Shown: in pieces, positions 26,056 to 34,142 of the stretch
How the letters are laid out: every line of letters begins with the position of its first letter
Numbering within the stretch: the stretch's first letter is position 1
Assembly (NCBI GenBank): GCA_034670145.1
Contig: JAXMOA010000008.1
Location: 124,001-188,000 of the forward strand
From: HXMU1420-2 sp034670145
GTDB lineage: Bacteria > Pseudomonadota > Alphaproteobacteria > Rhodobacterales > Rhodobacteraceae
Length of the DNA stretch: 64,000 nt
Direction: 5' to 3'
Notes under the pieces: model-generated
Database searches by the model: none
The model's input: only the letters and a program-made list of their open reading frames with translations
What the model was told of the DNA's origin: nothing
Program-made: the position numbers and the translations under genes

Positions 26056-26300
26056 GGCACAACTCGAAACACTTGAAACACCGCGTATCAATTGGCGTGT
26101 CGAAAACTCTGATTTCAGGCTCCGTTGCGTAATCCAGGTTTTTCGCATTGTGCTATGGATCAGGTGGTATCTCTTAGACTTTGGTGCCGGTTTTGCCTGT
26201 TTTTCATGCAATCCGTTTGACTGACACGGGCGCGCGCGTACCATTTCGATCACTCCTCAGTCCGAACCGCGCTGTTGTTCCCCTCTGGAAAGGATCCCCC
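26056..26300. promoter_or_regulatory. 245-base region with operator site D ahead of the relay genes
   Basis: No gene is seen. On the minus strand CACCAAAGTC (26177-26186) has one mismatch to the shared core and is followed by TAAGAG, similar to the TTAGAT beyond site C. It lies 115 bases ahead of the SoxYZ-like gene and is the likely promoter region for the five relay and processing genes up to 29580. Confidence 0.45.
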
Positions 26301-27167
26301 ATGTCTCGCCGCCTATTCCCGCTTCTCCTTTCGGCCGCCGTGGTGGCTTTGCCGGCGATGACCCTGGCGGGCGGGTCGACAAGCGTTTTGCCCGCTTACA
26401 TGCAAACGCAGAACCCGATGATTGCCAGCGAAACCTGGGATGATTGGCTGCGCGAGGAAATGGTCGGGCAGGTGCACATCCTGGACGGCGAAGATATCAT
26501 GGCACTGGACGTCCCGGTTCAGGCCTTTGATGCCGCCACCGTGCCTTTTACCTTCCGCCAACGCAGCGGGAGCGACCAACGTATCACACACCTCAAGATG
26601 ATCGTTGACGAAAACCCGATGCCCCTGGTGGCGGATTTTACCTTTGGTCCGCTTATGGGCGAAATCTCGTTCGAAAGCCGTGTGCGCTACGATGTCTACT
26701 CTAACATCCGCGCCGTTGCCCGGCTCGAAGATGGTCGCACGATGATGGTTGGCCGGTTCGTTCAGGCGGCGGGCGGTTGCTCGGCTGCGGTGTCACGCGA
26801 TGTTGCGACGGCCGAGGCGACAATGGGTCAAATGCGTCTCAAGCAGATCGACACCTCGGGCGGTATGTCCACCGCAGGCGACGGCACCCCGCGCGAAGTA
26901 CAATTGATGATCCGCCATCCGAACTTCACCGGGCTTCAGGTCCATACAGGGTCGCTTGAACAGATCGAAGCGCGCTTTGTAAATCTGGTCGAAGTCACCC
27001 TGGACGGCGAGCAGTTGTTCACAATGGAAGGGGGCTTCTCCATCAGCGAAAATCCCTCTTTCCGGTTTTCATACCTCGACAATGGGGCCTCCGAGATGAA
27101 GGTCAGGGTCGTGGATACCGAAGGCGCTGAGTTTGTTCAGCACTTTGCACTGAACTCCGGGGCCTGA
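26301..27167 (+). CDS. Quinoprotein dehydrogenase-associated SoxYZ-like carrier
   Basis: A 288-residue exported fusion (signal ends LPAMTLAGG). The first domain resembles SoxY and ends in AAGGCSAA, where the single Cys corresponds to the sulfur-carrying Cys of SoxY GGCGG. The second (about 185-288, HPNFTGLQVHTGSLE onwards) resembles SoxZ. In sulfur oxidation SoxYZ carries intermediates on that Cys; in quinoprotein clusters the fused form is part of a relay of unknown chemistry. AAGGA lies 7 bases before ATG 26301. One base separates it from the CXXCW gene. Confidence 0.88.
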   Translation: MSRRLFPLLLSAAVVALPAMTLAGGSTSVLPAYMQTQNPMIASETWDDWLREEMVGQVHILDGEDIMALDVPVQAFDAATVPFTFRQRSGSDQRITHLKMIVDENPMPLVADFTFGPLMGEISFESRVRYDVYSNIRAVARLEDGRTMMVGRFVQAAGGCSAAVSRDVATAEATMGQMRLKQIDTSGGMSTAGDGTPREVQLMIRHPNFTGLQVHTGSLEQIEARFVNLVEVTLDGEQLFTMEGGFSISENPSFRFSYLDNGASEMKVRVVDTEGAEFVQHFALNSGA

Positions 27168-27168
27168 A

Positions 27169-27717
27169 ATGCGCAGAACTCTGGCGGCAGCATTGGCTGC
27201 TGTCTGTCTGGTCGCATGTACCGCCGCGGCTGATGGCGTGGCGCTGCCCGAAGGGTATCGTCTGTCTGAATACAAGGCGCCGGTGCCTACATCCGTGCCC
27301 GGCGCTCATACCATCGCAGATGCCGCCGCCCACGCCCTCTGGCAAAGCGGGCGGGTTGCCTTTGTCGATGTCCTGCCCGATTTGCCCCGGCCCAAAGGGC
27401 TGCCCGCAGATGCCGTTTGGCAGGGGCGCTCCCGCTTTTCGGTGCCGGGCAGCTATTGGTTGCCAAACACCGGAATCGGCGACCCAGACACTGCCATGTT
27501 GCACTATTTCGCGGCGGGCCTGCAGCGCGCAACAGATGGAGACCCGAGTGCCCCATTGGTCATCTTCTGTCGGGCCGATTGCTGGATGTCTTGGAACGCG
27601 GCCAAACGGGCGGGTGAGATGGGCTATACGCATGTCTTTTGGTACCCGGCAGGCACCGACGGCTGGACCCACAACAACTGGCCGACCAAGAAACTGAAAC
27701 GGGTTCAGATCGATTGA
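27169..27717 (+). CDS. PQQ-dependent catabolism-associated CXXCW (rhodanese-like) protein
   Basis: A 182-residue exported protein with signal MRRTLAAALAAVCLVACTAAADG. The rhodanese-like core carries FCRADCWMSWNAAKRA, the CXXCW motif that names the family, followed by GYTHVFWYPAGTDGW. An alanine-cysteine end of the signal (VACTAAA) could also be a lipobox. The Cys pair may do thiol transfer with the SoxYZ-like Cys; this is inference from co-occurrence. Transcribed with its neighbours on both sides. Confidence 0.88.
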   Translation: MRRTLAAALAAVCLVACTAAADGVALPEGYRLSEYKAPVPTSVPGAHTIADAAAHALWQSGRVAFVDVLPDLPRPKGLPADAVWQGRSRFSVPGSYWLPNTGIGDPDTAMLHYFAAGLQRATDGDPSAPLVIFCRADCWMSWNAAKRAGEMGYTHVFWYPAGTDGWTHNNWPTKKLKRVQID

Positions 27718-27729
27718 AGGGATAACACA

Positions 27730-28785
27730 TTGGGCGGTTTTGAAATTCTGGCAACCCTGTGCCTCTCGGCGCTTTGTGCTGGCCGTGTATTGCCGACACC
27801 AGAAGTCCTGACGCAAGCAACCTGTACCGCTCAAGCCTCTGTCGTGGCCGACCGCTGGGCGGCCAGACATCCCGATTATACTGTACAGGATGCAACCTGC
27901 GTCGCCTCTGAAACCCTGGCGCCATTCGCGGCAACAGTGAACGAAAGCGCTCCGGGTCATTTCGTCCATTTTGGCCAGGTCGAAGAAGTCGGGGCCGGCA
28001 GCAATGGGGATGTGGCCAATTCTGGATTTGTCATTGGCGCTGACTCGGTTGCTGTGATCGACACAGGCACATCCCGCGCAATCGGCGAGGCGCTGTACCT
28101 CGCCATTCGCAAACAAACCGACCTGCCCATTCGCTGGTTGATCCTGACCCATATGCACCCGGATCACGTCCTGGGGGCAGAGGTCTTTCGCGAGGCCGGG
28201 GCCGAATTGGTCGCCGCTGCCAAGATGAACCCGGCTCTGGCCCTGCGAGGAGAGCCATATCTGGCCAATATGATGCGCCTGTTGGGGCCTGACGCCATGC
28301 ACGGCACAACGCTGGCCCTGGCCGACCGCGCGGTGACCGGCCCGGATGTGCTGGATCTCGGCGGCGGACGCCTGTTGGATTTGACCCCACAAGGCACGGC
28401 ACATACCGACAACGACATGACTGTTTTTGACCGTCAAAGCAGTAGTTTATGGGCCGGTGACCTGGTATTCCTAAGCCAAACGCCAGCTTTGGATGGTTCG
28501 ATAAACGGCTGGATCAGCGCCTTGGAGCTGCTGCAAAACGTCCCCGCGACACAGCTGATTCCCGGCCACGGCTCGGTCATTGCCCAGCACCCCGACGGCA
28601 CGCAACCCACACTTCAATACCTCATCGCCCTGCGAGAAGACGTCAGACAAGCCATCGCAGATGGAGAAAGCCTCAATACCGCCCTGCGCCATGTCGGCAG
28701 CGGCCTGGCAGCGGATTGGCTGTTTTTCGAGGCAAACAACCCGCGCAATGCCACAAATGCCTATGTGGAGCTGGAATGGGAGTAA
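27730..28785 (+). CDS. Quinoprotein relay system zinc metallohydrolase (SoxH-like)
   Basis: A 351-residue metallo-beta-lactamase-fold protein with a short signal (LATLCLSALCAGRV). Zinc ligands are visible as THMHPDH (His141, His143, Asp145, His146), GTAHTDND, AGDLVF and PGHGS. It resembles SoxH and belongs to the metallohydrolases found next to SoxYZ-like and CXXCW genes in quinoprotein clusters. The substrate is unknown; a thioester or persulfide on the carrier is a natural guess. The start is TTG at 27730 with AAGGG about 9 bases upstream. Confidence 0.86.
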   Translation: MGGFEILATLCLSALCAGRVLPTPEVLTQATCTAQASVVADRWAARHPDYTVQDATCVASETLAPFAATVNESAPGHFVHFGQVEEVGAGSNGDVANSGFVIGADSVAVIDTGTSRAIGEALYLAIRKQTDLPIRWLILTHMHPDHVLGAEVFREAGAELVAAAKMNPALALRGEPYLANMMRLLGPDAMHGTTLALADRAVTGPDVLDLGGGRLLDLTPQGTAHTDNDMTVFDRQSSSLWAGDLVFLSQTPALDGSINGWISALELLQNVPATQLIPGHGSVIAQHPDGTQPTLQYLIALREDVRQAIADGESLNTALRHVGSGLAADWLFFEANNPRNATNAYVELEWE

Positions 28786-28830
28786 TCGCGCGCTAGAGTG
28801 ATTTCAGGCGGGCTGGGGCAGGGCGGTTTC

Positions 28831-29580
28831 ATGACTGAAGCAAGGGCAGACGGTCGTCGTCAGCGTTTTTACTGGCTACTGCGGTGGTTTAGCGTTCAAT
28901 GGATCGCCGCGATCTGTGCGGTGACCTGCCTGACCGCGCCAGCGGCATTGGCCTGTCAGGGCGAACCTGGCACGTTTGCCCTGGCGCAAATGAAGGATTC
29001 CAAACTGAGCGCCAAGGTTGGCGACATCCTTGCCAATACCACGGCCTACTTTGGCGTGGGGTTCGACGAGGTTTGCGTCAGTGACACCCTGTTCAATGGC
29101 CGCGCCAACGTGATCGACCGCGAGCTGACCCTGGGTGCCCGGTTTTTGCGGTTTTACGGCGCGCAAGAGAACGGAATGGCCAGCATCATCGTGCTGCTGG
29201 CTCATGAGAACGCCCATGTCTACCAATACCAATCCGGATGGCTCCAGCAGCAAACCGCCAAGGCGGGCACGTTGCGCTGTGTGGAACTCTTTGCCGACTA
29301 TCTGGCCGGCGGCTATGTGGGACGCTTGATTGCGAAACGTGGGGGGCAGTTGGACGAAGGGACCGTTGCCCGGTTCTTCGGAGAGTCGCACGGACCAAGC
29401 ATTTTTTATGGCACCAGCGGCATGAACGCAGGCATGGCCGAACGCCACGGCACCGCCAGCGAGCGCTTTTTTGCCTTTTCACAAGGGGTGGAACGGCTTG
29501 CATTCAAACCGGCAAACGACCGGCAGCAGGCAATGGTTGAAGGCTGGGCTGTCATTCGCAAGGATCTGCGCTGCGGATGA
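28831..29580 (+). CDS. Exported HExxH metallopeptidase-like protein upstream of pqqA
   Basis: A 249-residue protein with an N-terminal signal or anchor (AAICAVTCLTAPAALAC). It carries LLAHENAHVYQ (His125, Glu126, His129) and, 23 residues on, VELFADYLAG with Glu152 and Asp156, a layout like the YpfJ-type zinc peptidases (AHExxHxxQ ... ELQADCxAG). Catalytic activity is inferred from these residues. I do not recognise a named family. It is the last gene before pqqA, and no pqqF-type M16 peptidase is in the window. ATG 28831 is preferred; GTG at 28798 is in frame. Confidence 0.75.
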   Translation: MTEARADGRRQRFYWLLRWFSVQWIAAICAVTCLTAPAALACQGEPGTFALAQMKDSKLSAKVGDILANTTAYFGVGFDEVCVSDTLFNGRANVIDRELTLGARFLRFYGAQENGMASIIVLLAHENAHVYQYQSGWLQQQTAKAGTLRCVELFADYLAGGYVGRLIAKRGGQLDEGTVARFFGESHGPSIFYGTSGMNAGMAERHGTASERFFAFSQGVERLAFKPANDRQQAMVEGWAVIRKDLRCG

Positions 29581-29627
29581 CCCCGGGGACCAATTTGCCA
29601 GGGGTGTGACGCCCGGCAACTTTCTGG

Positions 29628-29668
29628 TACGACTAAGGTCCAATGTATTCTTCGGTCAGCCATACACT
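29628..29668 (+). promoter_or_regulatory. Promoter of pqqA with operator site B
   Basis: GACTAAGGTC at 29631-29640, embedded in TACGACTAAGGTC just as site A is in TACGACTAAAGTC, is followed after 22 bases by a -10-like TACACT at 29663-29668. GGAGGAAA then precedes the pqqA ATG. The match in motif, flank and spacing to the dehydrogenase promoter supports shared control. Confidence 0.62.
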
Positions 29669-29700
29669 ACCGTCAGAATAACAAAATGGAGGAAAACATC

Positions 29701-29799
29701 ATGGCCTGGACCAAGCCGAACGCGACAACAATCGCCTGTGGTATGGAAATCAATATGTACGGACCGTCCGAGGATGACGAGTTCGGCGAACTCTTCTGA
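29701..29799 (+). CDS. pqqA: PQQ precursor peptide PqqA
   Basis: A 32-residue peptide, MAWTKPNATTIACGMEINMY plus an acidic tail (GPSEDDEFGELF). Glu16 and Tyr20 in the EINMY motif are the residues cross-linked by PqqE and later released to form PQQ. GGAGGAAAACATC precedes the ATG. The tail is longer and more acidic than in many short PqqA peptides. It is first of pqqABCDE, 8 bases ahead of pqqB. Confidence 0.95.
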   Translation: MAWTKPNATTIACGMEINMYGPSEDDEFGELF

Positions 29800-29807
29800 T
29801 CTGACGC

Positions 29808-30698
29808 ATGCACGTCGCGGTGCTGGGCGCCGGGGCGGGAGGCGGTCTGCCACAATGGAACTGTGGCTGTCAGAATTGTTCAGATGCACGACGCGGACGG
29901 CTCCCGCAGATGACACAGTCATCTGTGGGTGTTTCTGCGGATGGTGACCACTGGGTTATCCTCAATGCATCACCGGATATTCGTGTGCAACTGGCGCAAT
30001 GTGCTGACCTGCACCCGCGTTCGGTACGGCATACGCCGATCCGTTCAGTTGTGCTGACCAATGGCGATATAGACCATATCGCCGGGCTCCTGACTCTGCG
30101 CGAAAAAACAGAATTTTCCGTCTTTGCCACAGCCAAAACAGCATCGGTTCTGCAAGACAATAGTGTGTTTGGCGTATTGGACCGCAGCCTGGTTTCGTTT
30201 GAACCGGTGGTATTGGACCGCGCCTTCGAGCCCGCGCCAGGGCTGCGCGTGTTGCCCTTCGCCGTGCCCGGCAAAGTTCCCCTTTTTCTCGAAGGCCAAG
30301 ATCTGGACCTCAAGGCAATGGGCGAACAGACCATCGGTCTGCGTCTGTCGGCGGGGGGGCGTACACTCTATTACATCCCCGGATGCGCCGACTTGCCCGA
30401 CTGGCTGGTTGAAAGTTTGTCCGACGCAGATATGTTGCTCTTTGATGGTACCGTTTGGGAAGACGACGAAATGCGCCGGACCGGAACGGGCCAAAAAACG
30501 GGTGGACGGATGGGGCATATTTCGATGACAGGCCAGGATGGCAGTCTGGCCCGGCTTGGCGGCCTGTCCGATTGCCGCAAGGTCTATATCCACATCAATA
30601 ATACCAACCCGATCCTGCAACCAAATGGCCCGGAACGCGCGACCGCCGTCGCCGCCGGATGGGAAATCGCGCAGGACGGCATGAGGATCGAACTATGA
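29808..30698 (+). CDS. pqqB: PQQ biosynthesis protein PqqB
   Basis: A 296-residue metallo-beta-lactamase-fold protein opening MHVAVLGAGAGGGLPQWNC, with SVVLTNGDIDHIAGLLTLRE (zinc-site motif) and a C-terminal HINNTNPIL. PqqB acts as an iron-dependent hydroxylase on the Glu-Tyr intermediate in the cytoplasm. Cysteines in QWNCGCQNCSDAR near the N-terminus fit the structural zinc site. Its stop overlaps the pqqC start by ATGA. Confidence 0.96.
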   Translation: MHVAVLGAGAGGGLPQWNCGCQNCSDARRGRLPQMTQSSVGVSADGDHWVILNASPDIRVQLAQCADLHPRSVRHTPIRSVVLTNGDIDHIAGLLTLREKTEFSVFATAKTASVLQDNSVFGVLDRSLVSFEPVVLDRAFEPAPGLRVLPFAVPGKVPLFLEGQDLDLKAMGEQTIGLRLSAGGRTLYYIPGCADLPDWLVESLSDADMLLFDGTVWEDDEMRRTGTGQKTGGRMGHISMTGQDGSLARLGGLSDCRKVYIHINNTNPILQPNGPERATAVAAGWEIAQDGMRIEL

Positions 30699-31438
30699 GC
30701 GGCGCCCCGGACACAGCCAGCCAATTCGAAGCGCGGCTCCGTCAGATCGGTGCAGAACGGTACCACGACAAACATCCGTTCCACCAAAAACTGCATTCCG
30801 GCGATTGTACCATAGATCAGGTCCGCGCCTGGGTCATAAACCGCTACTACTATCAAAGCAGGATCCCGATGAAAGACGCGGCTTTCCTGTCCCGGGTCGC
30901 TGATCCGGCCCTGCGCCGCGCCTGGCGTGCCCGGATCGAAGATCACGATGGCACCAATGACCGCGAAGGTGGCATTGCACGTTGGTTGAAACTGGCCGAG
31001 GCGGTCGGCCTGGACCGGGATTATGTCGCCTCGACCACAGGCGTCATGGCCGCCACGCGCTTTGCCGTGGACGCCTATGTGCAATTTGTCCGAGAGCAAC
31101 CGCTGTTGCCCGCCATGGCCTCTTCCCTGACCGAACTTTTTGCGCCCAAGATTCACGAACAACGGATCGCGGGCCTGTTGGAGCACTATGACTTCGCCAC
31201 GCCCGATACGATCGCATATTTTCGCCACCGCCTGACCGAGGCGCCCAAGGATGTTGCCTTTGGGCTGCAATGGGTCCTCGCCCACGCGCAGACCCGCGAA
31301 GGTCAGGATCAGGCAGCAGCGGCGCTCATGTTCAAGACAGATGTTCTATGGGCGCAACTGGATGCACTGTGGTCGGCCTATGTTGTTCCCGGCCGCATCC
31401 CACCGGGGGCCTGGCAACCGGGCGAGGGTCTGGCATGA
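30695..31438 (+). CDS. pqqC: Pyrroloquinoline-quinone synthase PqqC
   Basis: A 247-residue all-helical oxidase of the TenA-like fold that performs the last oxidative ring closure to PQQ. Conserved stretches are YHDKHPFHQKLHSG, WVINRYYYQSRIPMKDAAF and FDLYRHR-like IAYFRHRLTEA. Length matches the family (about 250). ATG 30695 overlaps pqqB, and its own stop overlaps pqqD (ATGA), so expression is tightly coupled. Confidence 0.96.
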   Translation: MSGAPDTASQFEARLRQIGAERYHDKHPFHQKLHSGDCTIDQVRAWVINRYYYQSRIPMKDAAFLSRVADPALRRAWRARIEDHDGTNDREGGIARWLKLAEAVGLDRDYVASTTGVMAATRFAVDAYVQFVREQPLLPAMASSLTELFAPKIHEQRIAGLLEHYDFATPDTIAYFRHRLTEAPKDVAFGLQWVLAHAQTREGQDQAAAALMFKTDVLWAQLDALWSAYVVPGRIPPGAWQPGEGLA

Positions 31439-31713
31439 CCGCAGATCGCGTTCCCATTCTGCCACGCGGTGTCCGTTGCCAGTTTGACAAGATACGCAAA
31501 TCCAACGTTCTGTTGGGTCCGGAAAGGGTGCTGATGTTGGATGGAACCGGCCACGCGATCCTGTCAGCGGTCGACGGGACACGCTCGTTGGATGCAATCG
31601 CGACCCATCTGGCCGACCTCTACGCCGCGCCGAAACAGGCCATTCTCGACGATGTGATCGAGTTTCTGGATGATCTGGCCGGTCAAAAACTGGTCGACTA
31701 CACCCATGTCTGA
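31435..31713 (+). CDS. pqqD: PqqA-binding chaperone PqqD
   Basis: A 92-residue RiPP recognition element. It opens RVPILPRGVRCQFDKIRKSN, contains VLLGPERVLMLDGTGHAIL and ends in a winged-helix part, AIATHLADLYAAPKQAILDD. It binds PqqA and delivers it to PqqE. The start is ATG 31435, inside the end of pqqC; the last 8 bases overlap pqqE. Confidence 0.96.
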   Translation: MTADRVPILPRGVRCQFDKIRKSNVLLGPERVLMLDGTGHAILSAVDGTRSLDAIATHLADLYAAPKQAILDDVIEFLDDLAGQKLVDYTHV

Positions 31714-32797
31714 GCGCCGCATCCCACCGCCTTTGGCCTTGCTGGCCGAACTGACCCATCGCTGTCCGTTGTCCTGTCCGTATTGCTCCAATCCGCTCGA
31801 GATGACCGCCAAAGAGCGTGAACTGGATACCGAAACCTGGGCTGGCATATTCACTCAGGCCGCTGATCTGGGCGTCTTGCAACTGCATCTCTCTGGCGGA
31901 GAACCGGCCTCAAGGCGTGACCTGGCCGATCTCACACGTGCAGCACGCAGCGCCGGGCTATACGTGAACCTCATTACATCGGGTATAGGGCTGACCCGTG
32001 CCCGACTGGAAGAATTGGAGGCGGCCGGCGTCGACCATGTCCAACTATCGCTGCAAGGTGTGCGCGCCGAAACGGCGGACCTGATCGGCGGCTACAAGGG
32101 CGGGTTTGACCGCAAGATGTCGGTTGCCCAGCATATTGCCGATATCGGATTTCCGTTGACTCTCAACGCCGTCATGCATCGCCACAACCTCGACGATCTG
32201 CCGCGCACCATTGCTCTGGCCGCCGAACTGGGCGCTCGCAGAATCGAAATCGCCTGTGTGCAGTTCCAAGGCTGGGCCCTGAAAAACCGTGGCATGCTTC
32301 AGCCCTCGCGCGCCCAGGTGGATCAGGCCAAAGCCACCGTTGCCGCGGCGCGCAAATCCTATCACGGGCAACTGGCCATTGATTTTGTCCCTCCGGATTA
32401 CTTTGCCGACTATCCCAAGGCCTGCATGGGCGGGTGGGGCTCCACCGGGCTGAACATCGCCCCGGACGGCACCGTGCTCCCCTGTCATGCGGCTGAAACG
32501 ATCCCGCATCTGGAATTTCAGAATGCCAGGGACACCCCCCTATCGCAGATCTGGTATCAAGGCAGCGCCTTCAACGCCTTTCGCGGCACCGATTGGATGC
32601 CCGAGCTCTGCCAGAGCTGCGACCGGCGTGACATTGATTTCGGCGGTTGCCGTTGTCAGGCCATGGCCATTGCTGGCGATCCGACGGCAACAGACCCGGT
32701 CTGCCGCAAATCGCCCCAGCGCCATTTGGTCGATGAAGCGTTAAAGGTCGAAACCGTACCCAGCGCTGACATGGCTTTTGAGTATCGCAAGTTTTGA
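31706..32797 (+). CDS. pqqE: Radical SAM enzyme PqqE
   Basis: A 363-residue enzyme that makes the Glu-Tyr carbon-carbon crosslink in PqqA. The radical SAM cluster motif is HRCPLSCPYCSNP; the SPASM domain carries CMGGWGSTGLNIAPDG and CQSCDRRDIDFGGCRCQA for auxiliary Fe-S clusters. ATG 31706 lies within the end of pqqD. This completes pqqABCDE; the dedicated peptidase gene (pqqF/G) is not adjacent. Confidence 0.97.
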   Translation: MSERRIPPPLALLAELTHRCPLSCPYCSNPLEMTAKERELDTETWAGIFTQAADLGVLQLHLSGGEPASRRDLADLTRAARSAGLYVNLITSGIGLTRARLEELEAAGVDHVQLSLQGVRAETADLIGGYKGGFDRKMSVAQHIADIGFPLTLNAVMHRHNLDDLPRTIALAAELGARRIEIACVQFQGWALKNRGMLQPSRAQVDQAKATVAAARKSYHGQLAIDFVPPDYFADYPKACMGGWGSTGLNIAPDGTVLPCHAAETIPHLEFQNARDTPLSQIWYQGSAFNAFRGTDWMPELCQSCDRRDIDFGGCRCQAMAIAGDPTATDPVCRKSPQRHLVDEALKVETVPSADMAFEYRKF

Positions 32798-32875
32798 TCC
32801 GGTCCAAACGGCCATAGGCGCAGACGCGGGCTGTTAATCACTTGACGTCAGATCCCCGCGTGCCATCTTCTCGGC

Positions 32876-34048
32876 ATGGAGGAACCTCAGGGCATGCTGC
32901 GCGGACTGTCCAGTCTCGTGCGAACAGCGTCGATCGAAACGACCGATCCAGCGGCCGCTCGTGATCTTATCGCGGCCCTCGGAGAAGGGCCATTCGCTCA
33001 CATATTTGTCTTCGTCTCGGCCAATTCTGACTTTCCGGCGTTCATGCAGGCGGCCACAGCGGCGGCGGGCAATACGATCACCGGGTGCACGACTTCGGGC
33101 GAGATTACGCCTGACGGCTATTGTGACAATGGCGCCGTTGCCTTGGCTCTTCCCTCGGCGATGTTTGCTGTGGAATGCGTTCCGATCCAGAACATGGGCG
33201 ACATTGATGCCTATGACATTGCAAACACTCTGCTGACCGCGCGACATCAGCTTTGGGCGCAAAATCCAGACTGGCCCTCTGAATTCGCCTTTTCAATTTC
33301 CGATGGCATGTCACTCCACACCGAGGCGATGCTGCGCCGCATGACGCCGGGGCTGGCCGGGTTGCCATTTTTCGGGGGATCCGCCGGAGACGGTATGGAG
33401 TTTGACGCGCCACTGGTTGCCATGGCCGATCAGATCTGGCGAGAAGGGGCTGTCATTGCTGTGGTACGCTGCAAATGCCCAATCAAAGTCTTCAGCCTGG
33501 ATCATTTCGTGCCAACCAAACAACGTATGATCGTGACACGGGCAGAACCGGACCGCCGGATTGTGTACGAGATCAATGCCGAACCTGCTGCCACTGAATA
33601 CGCCCGGATGGTCGGCCTGGACGAAGCCGACCTTTGCGCAAATACCTTTGCAGCCAATCCCATGGTGGTACGCTTTGGCGAAACGCACTACGTGCGCTCC
33701 ATCATGCGATTGGGGCCAAACTCTACATTGGAAATGGCTTCGGCCATTGACGAAGGTGTTGTCATGTCATTGGCCGAACCGTCAAACATCGCGGATCATT
33801 TGCAGGACGGGTTAGAGGCGCTGTGCACAGCCACCACCCGGCCTGACACTGTGCTGGCCTTCGATTGTCTCTGGCGCCGGATCAGCATCGAGGAATCGCA
33901 GCTGACCGGTCGCGTGTCCCGTATCTTGCAGGACCACAATGTCGTGGGGTTCAATACATACGGCGAACAGGTCAACAGGATGCACGTCAATCAGACCCTC
34001 ACGGGTGTCGCAATCTATCCGATTGGCGCTCATATCGAGGACGAGTGA
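32876..34048 (+). CDS. FIST-domain signal-sensing protein
   Basis: A 390-residue soluble protein with FIST_N (about 40-230; IFVFVSANSDFPAFMQAA, TGCTTSGEITPDGY) and FIST_C (about 235-380; EYARMVGLDEADL, FDCLWRRIS, GFNTYGEQVNRMH). FIST proteins bind small ligands, possibly amino acids, and often act with histidine kinases or GGDEF proteins; no such gene is adjacent. ATG 32876 is used, but ATG 32894 (MLRGLSS) has GGAGG 11 bases ahead and may be the true start. The gene ends tail to tail with the CapD-like gene. Confidence 0.88.
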   Translation: MEEPQGMLRGLSSLVRTASIETTDPAAARDLIAALGEGPFAHIFVFVSANSDFPAFMQAATAAAGNTITGCTTSGEITPDGYCDNGAVALALPSAMFAVECVPIQNMGDIDAYDIANTLLTARHQLWAQNPDWPSEFAFSISDGMSLHTEAMLRRMTPGLAGLPFFGGSAGDGMEFDAPLVAMADQIWREGAVIAVVRCKCPIKVFSLDHFVPTKQRMIVTRAEPDRRIVYEINAEPAATEYARMVGLDEADLCANTFAANPMVVRFGETHYVRSIMRLGPNSTLEMASAIDEGVVMSLAEPSNIADHLQDGLEALCTATTRPDTVLAFDCLWRRISIEESQLTGRVSRILQDHNVVGFNTYGEQVNRMHVNQTLTGVAIYPIGAHIEDE

Positions 34049-34142
34049 ACAGGTGCCAGCGGTGCCTATGTCGGGCCGGTGGGATTTGTTCGGTCTGGCT
34101 CAGTGCGGCACATGAGCCTAACCAACAGGTGCAGGGCAGGGG

